Assembly (NCBI GenBank): GCA_028288025.1
Contig: JAQBOM010000004.1
Coordinates: 1 to 64,000 of the forward strand
Reading direction: 5' to 3'
DNA: 64,000 bases
DNA from: Mucilaginibacter sp.
GTDB lineage: Bacteria > Bacteroidota > Bacteroidia > Sphingobacteriales > Sphingobacteriaceae
Every line of letters begins with the position of its first letter. Position 1 is the first letter of the stretch. This document shows, piece after piece, positions 1 to 8,691 of the stretch. The translations under genes and the position numbers were made by a program. The notes below the pieces were generated by a model. The model saw nothing but the letters and a program-made list of their open reading frames with translations. It was not told the DNA's origin and did no database searches.

Positions 1-2
1 AA

Positions 3-1259
3 AGCGAAGTACAAACAGGTGCCAATGCCCCTGCCTATTACCTGCAATATGATGTCACCGGCAAGGTAACGGCGATTTACAGGGACGCCGCTTTAACACA
101 GCTAGTGGAAAGTTTTAGTTATGACGAGCTAGGTAATCGCATAAAAACGATAAACATGATTAACAATAACACTACTTATTATCTTTATGACGCTAACCAT
201 AACATCCTGGCTATTTATACAGGCCCGGTTGGAGGCAGTTCAACTATAACTGAAGTACCCGTCTATGGCAGCGGACGAATGGGAAGTTATACTTTCAATA
301 ACAATAACTATGTTTATGAACTAAGGGATAATGTCGGTAGTGTGAGAGCGCTGGTTAACCGGAATAAAAACAATAGCGGCCAGGCAGATATTATGCAATA
401 TAATGACTATTTTCCGTATGGCAGCGTCGCCCGCAACGGAGGCCCCGGTTACCGATATGATTATCAGGGAGCTTATGCGGAGAAAGACCCTACAACCGGG
501 TTAAATATTTTTCAATTGCGGATGTACGATGGACGAATTGGCAGGTGGCTTAGTACCGACCCGGAAAATATAGGAGATACGCCATATAACGGCATGAGTA
601 ATAATCCTTCGACAGTCTCCGATCCGAATGGCGGATGTCCCGACGATGATCCCAGTTGCGCTTGCATAGTACCGGTTCCGCCAACCGTAACTAGTACACC
701 TACTGGATATTTGATGAGTGAGGTGACTATTGAAGATACACGAACACACAACAACGCCAACAGGCCCAATTATAGTCTGAATTCGTTAACTAACCTAATG
801 TTTGGGGGAACTCACACCATTCAAAATGGATTTCTGCATGAATTTAACACACACAGGTTCGGCGATAAATACAGCATTAAATATTGGACAAAATCCACTA
901 CCAAGGGCCATTCCGGGCTCTTGAACGCAAACGGAAACGCATTTGCCGATCAAAAAGGAATAACTACACTATCGGGGGATCTGAGTTTCAATGGTGGTCC
1001 CGTTACTTTAAAACTTACTTCTAATTTTGGCGGAGACATCGAGGTTGGCGTCGAGGACTTATTCGGAGTACATGTCGGTATTTCAGCCGATGATGGATTG
1101 ACACTGGGAGGACATCTAGGTCATTCTGGTGGTGAAATATCCGCTCGTCCCGGCCTCGGAACCCTCGGAGCCGCCGCGGCTGTGTTCGTAGGCATTACCC
1201 AGCCCGAGATTTCCGTTCCAACAATACTATCCAAGTTAATGCCTGCGCTTCGTTTGTAA
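3..1259 (+). CDS. RHS/YD-repeat protein, 3' part only
   Basis: The reading frame is open to the left edge of the window, so this is the C-terminal part of a longer gene. YD-type repeats (YYLQYD, SYDELGNR, YLYDANHN) lead into the RHS-associated core: DNVGSVRALVN, YNDYFPYG, and a block ending in MYDGRIGRWLSTDP. RHS proteins are large secreted or surface shells that carry a variable C-terminal toxin or adhesion domain. After the core (from about residue 175 of the ATG/GTG-numbered segment starting at 105) comes a 200-residue tail. It starts with a Cys/Pro-rich linker and then becomes Gly/Thr/His-rich. I do not recognise the tail as a known toxin fold. A small membrane protein gene follows 10 bp later and could be its partner. 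Identification of the RHS core is solid; the tail's function is unknown. Confidence 0.85.
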   Translation, partial: SEVQTGANAPAYYLQYDVTGKVTAIYRDAALTQLVESFSYDELGNRIKTINMINNNTTYYLYDANHNILAIYTGPVGGSSTITEVPVYGSGRMGSYTFNNNNYVYELRDNVGSVRALVNRNKNNSGQADIMQYNDYFPYGSVARNGGPGYRYDYQGAYAEKDPTTGLNIFQLRMYDGRIGRWLSTDPENIGDTPYNGMSNNPSTVSDPNGGCPDDDPSCACIVPVPPTVTSTPTGYLMSEVTIEDTRTHNNANRPNYSLNSLTNLMFGGTHTIQNGFLHEFNTHRFGDKYSIKYWTKSTTKGHSGLLNANGNAFADQKGITTLSGDLSFNGGPVTLKLTSNFGGDIEVGVEDLFGVHVGISADDGLTLGGHLGHSGGEISARPGLGTLGAAAAVFVGITQPEISVPTILSKLMPALRL

Positions 1260-1269
1260 AAATTGACAT

Positions 1270-1953
1270 ATGAAACAACAATCAAATACAAGAAACTTAA
1301 GAGGGCGTTTTAGTTTACTGTTGCTTTTAGGCATGTTCGTAGCTATATTCGGCATATTGATTTACACAGCAATAACCGAAAATGTTACAACCTCGGAAAT
1401 TCCGGTGCCCGAGTATACTCGCTTATTTAACGTTGAGGCATTAACAAACATGAAATTGGTTGTAACGACCAAAAGCAAAAGCAGAGAGGTTACGTCAACA
1501 TATACTTATAAAGGTAAATTTAACGTATACGTGTTCAAGATCAGGCTTAAAAACGATAACAGCTTAAATAGAATAATAAACTATAAAAATGAATCGTCAT
1601 ATATTTCAATGAATGCAGTATATACCGAGTTGCCGAGTTTTAATTTCGATATGGAGGAAAGATCTGTAGGGCCGGGGCCGGTCTCAAAGTTGTATTTCAA
1701 GTACAGTGGCGACCAAATCCAGTCGATTGCCAAAAATGATAGTCTCCAATGTTATTATTTTAAGTTCTTTACGTTTTCAATTAATTACGATGACTCACCA
1801 TATGACATAGTAGCACAAACACAGAGAGGGTATATTCCGGCCTCCGTGATCTTTAAGAAAAAAGATAAATTTATATATGGGATAATAATGACAAAAGCAG
1901 AAGCAGGTGAAGCGATGGCCCCGGATTTATTGTATAAAATGATAAATAAATAA
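1270..1953 (+). CDS. Hypothetical single-pass membrane protein behind the RHS gene
   Basis: A 227-residue protein that I do not recognise. It has a basic N-terminus and one clear membrane segment at about residues 14-35 (FSLLLLLGMFVAIFGILIY). The rest is a polar, beta-rich domain that would lie outside the cytoplasm. It starts 10 bp after the RHS stop codon, so the two genes are probably co-transcribed. In polymorphic toxin loci the gene directly downstream of an RHS tail is often its immunity protein. A membrane-anchored periplasmic domain would fit that, but this rests on position alone. The base composition is more AT-rich than the secretion operon that follows, as is usual for variable RHS 3' cargo. 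Confidence 0.65.
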   Translation: MKQQSNTRNLRGRFSLLLLLGMFVAIFGILIYTAITENVTTSEIPVPEYTRLFNVEALTNMKLVVTTKSKSREVTSTYTYKGKFNVYVFKIRLKNDNSLNRIINYKNESSYISMNAVYTELPSFNFDMEERSVGPGPVSKLYFKYSGDQIQSIAKNDSLQCYYFKFFTFSINYDDSPYDIVAQTQRGYIPASVIFKKKDKFIYGIIMTKAEAGEAMAPDLLYKMINK

Positions 1954-2091
1954 CTTAATTCTATCGGAAATCATGAATTCAAGGTAAAAAAAATTGCGGA
2001 CTGCATGCGATTGGTCGGCGTCAGTCCAATAAGGGTAACGTTAAATACTTAATTCCGTATACAGAATTGACTACTCAGCTATGAACCGGGG

Positions 2092-3240
2092 TTACTGAAA
2101 GCTATTGCTCATCTGAAACAACGGGAGATACATCGATATCAAAATCACGCCAACAATCAATCCTAAAAAAACGATGATCAGCGGCTCCATCACGCTGCTG
2201 AGCGTGGAGGTTTTGTATTCTACCTCTTCGATATACTGCTCAGATATCCTGTTAAAAAAATAATCCAGCTGGTTTGTTTCCTCGCCAACTTTTACCAGCT
2301 GGATCATTTTGTTTGGATATATTTTGAACTCTCTCAGGCTCTGATGCAGCGACCTGCCCTTTAAAATGTTATCTTCCACCTGTTGCAGAGAAGCAGCTAT
2401 CGGATAATATCCGATCATCTGCCTGCTCAACGCGATCGCCCGAAGCAGAGGCAGCCGGGCGTTGATCAGCAGGCGCATCGAATTGCAGAACCGCGCCAGG
2501 TAAATCTTGCGCGTCAGATTACCTATTACCGGCAGGCGCAGTATGAATTGTGAGGACATTTTCCTGAATTGTTCTGTTTTGCGCACCCTGAAAATCACGA
2601 CGACGACTAACAACAGAAAAAGGACGAAACGAAAAAAATTGTCCTGCATCGTCTGGGATAGTCCGATGATCTTTTCAGTAATCCAGGGAAGATGTCCGCC
2701 GAAGCGTTTAAACACGTCACCAAACATAGGTACGACAAACTTGAGCATAAAGAACACGGCCCCCAACGAGGTTGACAACACCACCACCGGATAGGTCAGC
2801 GCAGAGGTGATTTTACGGCGTTGCTTGATCTTATTCTGGTAGAATTTGGCCAGGTCCAGCAATACTTCGGTTAATTTGCCGGTTTCCTCGCCTATTTGCA
2901 GACTATAAACTTCATATAAAGAGAATTTGCCGGATTCTTGTACTGCGCCGGAAAAGGTCGCACCGGTTAAAACGGCATCGCGTATTTTGATAAAAACAGC
3001 CTTGTCTTTTTCCTTTTCCTGATCGGCGATAATGAGTTCAAAGCTATCTTTCAAATTAATACCGGCCTGGAGCAGGGAACTCAACTCTAGGTACAGGGAT
3101 TCTTTTTTTTTGTCGCTTAATTCACCCTTTCCAAAACTGATATCTTTATTTAAAAACGCGATCAATCCCTCCTCTTCCGTTGTTTTAATGGGCTTTGCTG
3201 TTTTTTTGGTATCATATCTGCTCAGATCAATTGTCGGCAT
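2092..3240 (-). CDS. gspF: Type II secretion system F family protein (GspF/PilC)
   Basis: Polytopic inner-membrane platform protein of type II secretion/type IV pilus machines. It links the cytoplasmic ATPase to the pseudopilus. Two GspF repeats are visible: repeat 1 (about residues 45-170, with LYLELSSLLQAGINLKDSF and IGEETGKLTEVL) and repeat 2 (about 230-360, with ARFCNSMRLLINARLPLLRAI and VKVGEETNQLDYFF). Membrane segments are near residues 150-172, 203-217 and 350-373. The length of 382 is close to the family norm of about 400. It is the last gene of a seven-gene minus-strand operon and overlaps the preceding pilin-like gene by 14 bp. The usual partners GspE (ATPase) and GspD (secretin) are not in the window. 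Confidence 0.9.
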   Translation of the reverse strand: MPTIDLSRYDTKKTAKPIKTTEEEGLIAFLNKDISFGKGELSDKKKESLYLELSSLLQAGINLKDSFELIIADQEKEKDKAVFIKIRDAVLTGATFSGAVQESGKFSLYEVYSLQIGEETGKLTEVLLDLAKFYQNKIKQRRKITSALTYPVVVLSTSLGAVFFMLKFVVPMFGDVFKRFGGHLPWITEKIIGLSQTMQDNFFRFVLFLLLVVVVIFRVRKTEQFRKMSSQFILRLPVIGNLTRKIYLARFCNSMRLLINARLPLLRAIALSRQMIGYYPIAASLQQVEDNILKGRSLHQSLREFKIYPNKMIQLVKVGEETNQLDYFFNRISEQYIEEVEYKTSTLSSVMEPLIIVFLGLIVGVILISMYLPLFQMSNSFQ

Positions 3241-3727
3241 GGGAATCTGGTTGAAAGAGGTTTGCGGAGCTATAGGATTTAAAATAATGAAAGGGAATTC
3301 TCTCCTTTCCGTATAAAATACTTAACGCTAATTCATCGACCTTGTTTTGTTCAGCAGCCGGAAAGCCCTGGTTTGCCGGTTTTCCGTCAAATGATGTGGT
3401 TACCTCCTCTGCTTTAACTTTAAACGTATCCGTCCTGGTATCTGTGCGTGTAACATAATCGGGTTCAAATTGATAGCGGATCCGGTGGCCGTTATACCGC
3501 AGCGAGAGGCCGTCGGTGTCTTTAAGAACAAATTCGGCCCTGTTGAAATCACGCGCGAGCACACCGTCCAGGCTGGCCAGGACGACCATATCTTGATTTT
3601 TCCTGTCGAAGGCCCCATATGACTTGTAGATTAAGGAATACATCGTATAGGTAATCCCGATCAAAATACCCGCCACCAGCATAGTGACCGTTACTTCCAT
3701 GATGGTATAGCCTTTGATTTTTTTCAT
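3227..3727 (-). CDS. Pilin-like protein with prepilin cleavage site (GspJ-like minor pseudopilin)
   Basis: The 166-residue product starts with a short basic leader and a type III signal, KKIKG followed by YTIMEV and a hydrophobic helix (VTVTMLVAGILIGITYTMYSL). Gly-Tyr is the expected prepilin peptidase cut, and Glu at mature position 5 is present. The remainder is a small polar globular domain of the kind seen in minor pseudopilins of type II secretion systems. It overlaps the next upstream gene by 4 bp (ATGA) and gspF by 14 bp, so translation is probably coupled. The assignment to GspJ rather than GspH/I is a guess from size; the prepilin signal itself is clear. Confidence 0.8.
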   Translation of the reverse strand: MKKIKGYTIMEVTVTMLVAGILIGITYTMYSLIYKSYGAFDRKNQDMVVLASLDGVLARDFNRAEFVLKDTDGLSLRYNGHRIRYQFEPDYVTRTDTRTDTFKVKAEEVTTSFDGKPANQGFPAAEQNKVDELALSILYGKERIPFHYFKSYSSANLFQPDSHADN

Positions 3728-4086
3728 TGCTTAATAATTACTTTTTCCAGTTCGGTGATTTTTTCAGCGTTTGCGTCATAGGCGGTTAAATGGATATCAG
3801 ATAAATAGGCCTCGTTGTTATAAGGCCGGACATCCTCCTCAATCCGGAATTCGCCGACGGTCACGGATTGACCCGATACGGCTGAACGCTGCTCGGCCGC
3901 CTGTAACGTTTCTTTGAGGATGGCCTGTGCCCTGATTTTCTTCGCGGATAAAGACATACGCACGACATTGTTAAAGATCATCATGGCAATACCAAAGACA
4001 ATGACGATGATCACCATGGCGACGACCACCTCCAGAATCGTTGATCCGTTCAGTTTTGCGGCAATTTTTAATTTCCTTCCAGCCAT
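3724..4086 (-). CDS. Pilin-like protein with prepilin cleavage site (small minor pseudopilin)
   Basis: A 120-residue protein with the leader MAGRKLKIAAKLNG and then STILEVVVAMVIIVIVFGIAMMIF. This is a typical prepilin peptidase site (Gly-Ser) with Glu at mature position 5, followed by the hydrophobic assembly helix. The C-terminal domain is short, which suits a GspI-type minor pseudopilin. It overlaps the upstream pilin-like gene by 19 bp and the downstream one by 4 bp. The ATG chosen gives a leader of 14 residues, within the normal range. Confidence 0.8.
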   Translation of the reverse strand: MAGRKLKIAAKLNGSTILEVVVAMVIIVIVFGIAMMIFNNVVRMSLSAKKIRAQAILKETLQAAEQRSAVSGQSVTVGEFRIEEDVRPYNNEAYLSDIHLTAYDANAEKITELEKVIIKQ

Positions 4087-5336
4087 TGCAATACTTTTTT
4101 TCTTTTAGCCGCTACGGGTATTAAGTCGCTCGTCAGGTAATAGGGAGAGAGTGAACCTGGGTCAATGGTGATATTGATCAGGTAATTTTCGTACAGCGTA
4201 AATGAATTCCTGTAAAGGAAACGGGCCGTAAATACGCTGCCGTCGATTTCTGTGTGGTTCGTGAATTCAACGAGCGCCTGGGAGTATACCTGACCTGATA
4301 TTTTTACATTTTTACCGAAAGCGATCATTGGTTTGACAGCCGTCTCAGCCTTCTCGTAGGTAAACATCAGGCCGTTAACACTGCACCTGTTACCGAGGCT
4401 GATTTTTTCCTGGGGCGCGTTTATAGCTGATTTATCAAATCGCAAAATGCCCAGGCAAGAAGGATAGCTGAAGTGGCAGTTGCTGTCAATGCCGATGGAA
4501 TCGGTAGCGAACAACTGACAATTGCCATGGAAGCCGCTTTTCACGGCGATGGACCGGGCATAAATGATGATATTATCGAGCGAAGCGGTGCTGTCGATGG
4601 TAACTGTCGTATCGGAAAGAAGCACAATATTACCGCCCATCCGGACATTGCTAAGGGAGTGAATTTGCTTTCCGAAGTTGAAATAACGGGTCGGAAGCAG
4701 GAACGACTGCGATACCGAATCCCGTTTGACCAGCAAAGAGTCATTCAGATGCGTTTGCGTGTAGAGTTGGCGGAGACCGTCCAGTTTTTTTTGGCTCAGT
4801 AGTGGTAGTTTTTTCCCGCTGCTGTATTTATGACCTGTGATCAGGCGCTTGTCGCCCTGATAAGCCTGGTTGTCGACAAAGGCCGTCGTTACGCCGGCCT
4901 TCGGAATAAATGCGTCGCCGGTGATGTTGGTTTGACCGCCGAGGGACAGGGGCCGGTCCTCGTCAATTAAATAAAGGGCAGCCCATTTGGAAGAGTCTAG
5001 CGTGTTTGCGATCGTAAAGGCTTTAAACAACGAATCCTTTTCGATAAATGCTCGGCATACGCCTACATCATACACGCCCCACTGTGTCCGTTTGAGCCAG
5101 ACCGAGTCCGCGCCGTTATTAAATAAGCTAAACGTTTTTCCGTCAGTAAAAGCAACGTTATCGCCGGCCATCAAGATATTCACTCCCGAGTTCAGGTTAT
5201 TCTGCAACTGGTCATACCGGAATTTCTTTTGGTATTCGAGCCGGTAAAAATAGGCACTTGCGATTAAAGCAGAGCAGATTACACCGATGACGAGTGTGAT
5301 AATGATAACAATATACAGCGCGGAAGCTTTTACCAT
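4068..5336 (-). CDS. Secretion-operon protein with N-terminal hydrophobic helix (GspK-like candidate)
   Basis: The 422-residue protein begins MVKASALYIVIIITLVIGVICSA and so has a single N-terminal membrane helix directly after a very short basic start. It lacks the Glu-5 of major pilins, as is also true of GspK, the pseudopilus tip. The long C-terminal part (about residues 40-400) is beta-rich, with repeated short strands such as IDSTASLDNIIIYARSIAV and SGFHGNCQLFATDSIGI. This suggests a right-handed beta-helix or similar rather than the classical GspK saddle domain. It lies in the middle of the secretion operon, 4 bp downstream of the MORN gene. The family is not securely recognised; a role in the pseudopilus or as a secreted cap is inferred from position and N-terminus. 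Confidence 0.65.
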   Translation of the reverse strand: MVKASALYIVIIITLVIGVICSALIASAYFYRLEYQKKFRYDQLQNNLNSGVNILMAGDNVAFTDGKTFSLFNNGADSVWLKRTQWGVYDVGVCRAFIEKDSLFKAFTIANTLDSSKWAALYLIDEDRPLSLGGQTNITGDAFIPKAGVTTAFVDNQAYQGDKRLITGHKYSSGKKLPLLSQKKLDGLRQLYTQTHLNDSLLVKRDSVSQSFLLPTRYFNFGKQIHSLSNVRMGGNIVLLSDTTVTIDSTASLDNIIIYARSIAVKSGFHGNCQLFATDSIGIDSNCHFSYPSCLGILRFDKSAINAPQEKISLGNRCSVNGLMFTYEKAETAVKPMIAFGKNVKISGQVYSQALVEFTNHTEIDGSVFTARFLYRNSFTLYENYLINITIDPGSLSPYYLTSDLIPVAAKRKKVLQWLEGN

Positions 5337-5340
5337 GCCA

Positions 5341-5823
5341 TTAATGTTTGATCGTATTGTTTGGCGTTTTCAGTGAATCTGCGTGGCGCCTGTTGAGCCA
5401 TTTGAATGGCAGTAACCTTTTGAAAAACGATGCACGACCACCGGCAATAACGACCCCGTTTTTCCACCGCGCCGCATGATTTAACGTCCCGTCCTCGTTC
5501 CAGCTCTTCCACAAGCCGGTTTTCAGTCCTTTATTGAACGTTCCCTGTTCCTTCACATTTTTATTCAGGTAATATTCGGTATACACGCCATTTAACAGCT
5601 TGCCGCTATATCCGCCCTGCGTTGAATGGATGGCGTTCGCGCTATACCAGTAATAGAACCTGGCGGGTTTGATGTGTGGCCCGCTATTGATCTCATTGAT
5701 CTCGGCCAGGATGGTTTTGTCTTTTTCATAGAGCCGGACCTTGTACAGGGTCATATCGGGTATCTTTTGGGCGCAGGCCGCTCCGGTGATTACCAGGAGC
5801 ATCAGGGTGAATGTTATTTTCAT
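5341..5823 (-). CDS. MORN-repeat (YwqK-like) secreted protein
   Basis: 160 residues with a cleavable signal peptide (MKITFTLMLLVITGAACA) and a run of MORN-like repeats: LLNGVYTEYYLNKNVKEQGTF, GLKTGLWKSWNEDGTL and ARWKNGVVIAGG. This repeat type is found in YwqK-like proteins, which are often annotated as antitoxin components, although most have no demonstrated toxin partner. It overlaps the upstream GspC-like gene by 4 bp and sits 4 bp before the pilin-like gene, so it belongs to the secretion operon. A periplasmic structural role is a reasonable guess. Nothing here supports a true toxin-antitoxin function. Confidence 0.7.
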   Translation of the reverse strand: MKITFTLMLLVITGAACAQKIPDMTLYKVRLYEKDKTILAEINEINSGPHIKPARFYYWYSANAIHSTQGGYSGKLLNGVYTEYYLNKNVKEQGTFNKGLKTGLWKSWNEDGTLNHAARWKNGVVIAGGRASFFKRLLPFKWLNRRHADSLKTPNNTIKH

Positions 5824-6326
5824 GGGGCGGTTTTAAGTCGTATGCATTTGATTTGACCGTTAAAGCTTATCCTGACCGAGTCACGCATGTTTTTCATGAG
5901 CCGGACCTTGTCAGCGGTTTCGCCCTCTTTGAGCGTCACATTTTTCCCGTTGATTGCCAGCAGGGCGATTAATTTCCTGGACGAAGAGTTATGGATATAG
6001 CCCAAATACTGAATAAAGTTCCAATTCATTGCCGGCTTCACCGGTGCCACGCCGATGGTTTTATGGATGAGCTTTTTCAGGGGTACCTCGGCGGTGTCCG
6101 GTTGTTTTTGGACACCGAAGGGGTTGCGATAATTCAGCAGCAAGTGCGTTGTGTCTTTTGGTATGGTATAATCGTTATAAGGATCCTTCTTCATTTTGGC
6201 TGTAAACACGGGCGAAGCACCGTCGCCCGGGTCCGCCGAAGCAATGACGCGGTAGATAATCATTCCCCACACCGCTAACACAATAAAGATCAATGCATAA
6301 GTAAGCTTCTTGTTCTTCATCGCCAT
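5820..6326 (-). CDS. GspC/PilP-like inner-membrane protein
   Basis: 168 residues with an N-terminal membrane anchor (about 8-25, LTYALIFIVLAVWGMIIY) and a periplasmic tail. In the linker there is a YRNPFG motif. The C-terminus (about 110-168: KLIALLAINGKNVTLKEGE then TADKVRLMKNMRDSVRISF) has the short beta-strand pattern of the homology-region domain of GspC and of PilP, which connect the inner-membrane platform to the secretin. No motif proves it. Size, topology, fold pattern and location in an operon with GspF and pilins all agree. It is second in the operon, 6 bp after the lipoprotein gene. The ATG giving MAMKNKK was used; the internal ATG two codons later is equally possible. Confidence 0.6.
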   Translation of the reverse strand: MAMKNKKLTYALIFIVLAVWGMIIYRVIASADPGDGASPVFTAKMKKDPYNDYTIPKDTTHLLLNYRNPFGVQKQPDTAEVPLKKLIHKTIGVAPVKPAMNWNFIQYLGYIHNSSSRKLIALLAINGKNVTLKEGETADKVRLMKNMRDSVRISFNGQIKCIRLKTAP

Positions 6327-6332
6327 GAAAGT

Positions 6333-7289
6333 TTACTGCAGGACAAAATTCCTTAAGGCGCTTGGCTGGCTTTCGTTCCCGGCAGCGTCAAGGCTAGTTA
6401 CTTTCCAGTATACCTTATCGCCGGACTTGCCGCCGTTGAACGTATAGCTGTTAGTTGTCACAGCGAGCGGAAAAGTCTGGTTGTATAGCGAGACGGAGTC
6501 ATTTTTAAACACGTAGACCTTATACCGCGCCGCTGACGTCACGGCATTCCATTGCAGGGAAACCGGCAGGCCGACGGTCTGGCCATTTGTCGGGGAAACC
6601 AAGGTAACCGTTGCCGGCGGCGTATGGTCATATGTTATGGAATTTACGACCGACCACTGGGCTTGTGCGGTGTCATTTTCAGCCCGCACCCGCCACTGGT
6701 AGACTTGTTCTCTTGGGAATGTGAAGCTGATTTGTTGCCCCGGGATAAGCCGGTTCGAAATTACAGCAGCCTGATTGACGAAATTATTCGTGTCAATCTC
6801 GAACCGGTAGCCCGTTGCCCCGTAAAGGCTTCCCCATTGAAAAACGATGGTGTTCTGATTGGTAATAAAATTATTTACCGGCGATCCCAGCTGAACAGTT
6901 TGCTGTTTAATAGATGACGCGAGTACGGTAATATTTCTTGGTGCGGTGAAAGCGGTTTGGGAGCTGCCATTCTGTGCCAGTACCCGCCACTGGTACGTGC
7001 CCGGGCTCAGGTTAAAGGTGAACTTGTTCCTGGTGATAACGGTGTCCAGCACAAGGTTTACGGGGGACGCAAAGCCCGGGGATACAACCTGCAGCCGATA
7101 TGATAATGCGTGATTTACCTGGTCCCACCAAAAATTCACTGTGTAGCTCGTACTCTGAAAAGCGTCGGCGGGCGCTTCCGGATATACTTTGCTATTGGTA
7201 ACAGACGGTTCGATGATATCATCGCAGGAAGACAAGGTCCAAAGCGCCGTTCCCAATAAAACCAGGTAGAGCAGGTGTTTAATTTTCAT
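6333..7289 (-). CDS. Fibronectin type III-repeat lipoprotein, first gene of the secretion operon
   Basis: 318 residues. The signal peptide ends in a lipobox (WTLSSCDD), so the mature protein should be lipid-anchored at Cys-23. Three FN3-like beta domains follow, at about residues 40-120, 130-215 and 225-316. Each carries a Tyr-Arg-[Leu/Phe]-type strand and a YQWRV/VYWKV strand typical of FN3 in Bacteroidota surface proteins. It is the most upstream gene of the minus-strand operon; the 600 bp upstream hold no obvious gene, so the operon promoter should lie there. It may be a surface-exposed substrate or an accessory lipoprotein of the secretion machine. Confidence 0.75.
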   Translation of the reverse strand: MKIKHLLYLVLLGTALWTLSSCDDIIEPSVTNSKVYPEAPADAFQSTSYTVNFWWDQVNHALSYRLQVVSPGFASPVNLVLDTVITRNKFTFNLSPGTYQWRVLAQNGSSQTAFTAPRNITVLASSIKQQTVQLGSPVNNFITNQNTIVFQWGSLYGATGYRFEIDTNNFVNQAAVISNRLIPGQQISFTFPREQVYQWRVRAENDTAQAQWSVVNSITYDHTPPATVTLVSPTNGQTVGLPVSLQWNAVTSAARYKVYVFKNDSVSLYNQTFPLAVTTNSYTFNGGKSGDKVYWKVTSLDAAGNESQPSALRNFVLQ

Positions 7290-7894
7290 CGATACGCATT
7301 CAGGTTAGCAGGATAAACGGTAATAATTAGTAAAATGATACCGGTTTAACCCAGTGAATGAAATTATTCCATATCAATTAACTGAAAAACGCATTATTTT
7401 GTTTTAAAATTCAGCACGGCGAAAGAACATTTTTGAATGGGAATAAGTACGCGGATCCGAAATAGAAATCGGCAATGGCCCGGGTCAGATTGACTGTCTA
7501 TTGACAAGCGTCAGATGAACCCCTCCGCTGCATTCCTCGTCTAATATTTCGCAGCAATAGTGTGCCTGGCGTTCACCTCCGTGATCTCAATGATGGGATT
7601 GACCGTCATATTACGGCTCACGTTTCTCTGGCGGTGACCTGTTCGTCTGTTGACGTCTGTGACAGAGGAACGGCAAAAGAGTTCCTGGATGAGGTCCTTG
7701 GCTTCTTTCCGGCGTCTTAGTTGTATATCAAGGAAATCCGGTTGTAGATTTCGGCACATGTGACGGTATCTCCCCGTGCAGCAGGACGGCTCCTCCTAGG
7801 TTACGTTCGCTGTATGTGGCATCAATAATCCCCCAAACGATTTTACAAAAAATTCATTTTATTTTTAAATCATGGACGGTTTCTCAGTTTGAAT
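7290..7894. other. Intergenic stretch, no convincing gene
   Basis: About 600 bases between the secretion operon and the next gene. A 72-codon minus-strand frame (7541-7759) exists but is Arg-rich, has no recognisable features and no good start context, so it was not called. The operon promoter for the lipoprotein gene should lie near the left end. I see no clear repeat or RNA structure. Confidence 0.5.
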
Positions 7895-8341
7895 TTATTT
7901 TACCAGATCGATAATAAATTTTCGACTAACGTGTTTTAGATCATTTATTTTTATAAAAATCCTGATGCATAAAATAATTCCAATAAGCAGAACTAAGAAG
8001 CTTGTAAATAATGAGATGATAAACAAAATTGTCATAGTAATCATTTCACTAAGTATATTTATAAAATAAGTCAATTTAACAACTACGCCATCCTCCGTAT
8101 TATTCAAATACAATACGCCCATTTCTATTTTTTTCGAATATTGTGTAACCGAAATTAGCTTAGATTTATTTCCAAATCCGTTGAATACAATCTTTTCGTC
8201 TGTGCTACTAATGATGTTATAATTTTCGTCATTGAGCTGTTGTTTAACTCTCTCAACCAAATCGTCATGACCGATGGAAGATATTTGAGAGGTTGTAAAC
8301 TTTAAATACACAGCTTTTAAAATAAACTTAAAAATATTCAT
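7895..8341 (-). CDS. Hypothetical membrane protein
   Basis: 148 residues, family not recognised. The N-terminal half is a soluble alpha/beta stretch (SIGHDDLVERVKQQLNDENY and strands after it). Residues about 90-130 form two close hydrophobic segments (MITMTILFIISLFTSFLVLLIGIILCIRIFI), and the end is basic. The gene is much more AT-rich than its neighbours and uses AT-rich codons throughout, which suggests separate origin. It stands alone, with non-coding DNA on both sides (an AT-rich 350-bp upstream region at 8342-8691). Confidence 0.6.
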   Translation of the reverse strand: MNIFKFILKAVYLKFTTSQISSIGHDDLVERVKQQLNDENYNIISSTDEKIVFNGFGNKSKLISVTQYSKKIEMGVLYLNNTEDGVVVKLTYFINILSEMITMTILFIISLFTSFLVLLIGIILCIRIFIKINDLKHVSRKFIIDLVK

Positions 8342-8691
8342 AATTGGTAAATAAGGACTGATTAGTTTGTAATTTTCATACTAAGGTTCATTAGGTGATA
8401 TTCGAATTTAGCCTAAAACGCTGTATATATCGAAAAGGGGTTTTATCCCGATTCAATTTATACATATTACCAAATAGTTAACACTAATATATGGCTATCT
8501 TATCCTTGTACAAATTTTTTCGTCTAAAATTGAACATTTAATTACTTTTTGATTAAGTCCGGCGTTTCTGCTCATGTTGTAGGCAGATACCGATGCAGGT
8601 TCCGTTTTCCGCGATTAATAGGGTTATTCCGCGATCATTTGCTTATTATTAAACGATTGCCGACATTTAGATACCTATTACTTAAATCACA

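Noticed and set aside
5341..5823. Toxin-antitoxin assignment for the MORN/YwqK-like protein
   Set aside because: It has a signal peptide and sits in a secretion operon; no toxin partner is adjacent.
7541..7759. 72-codon minus-strand frame between the secretion operon and the next gene
   Set aside because: Arg-rich, no motif, no start context, not protein-like.
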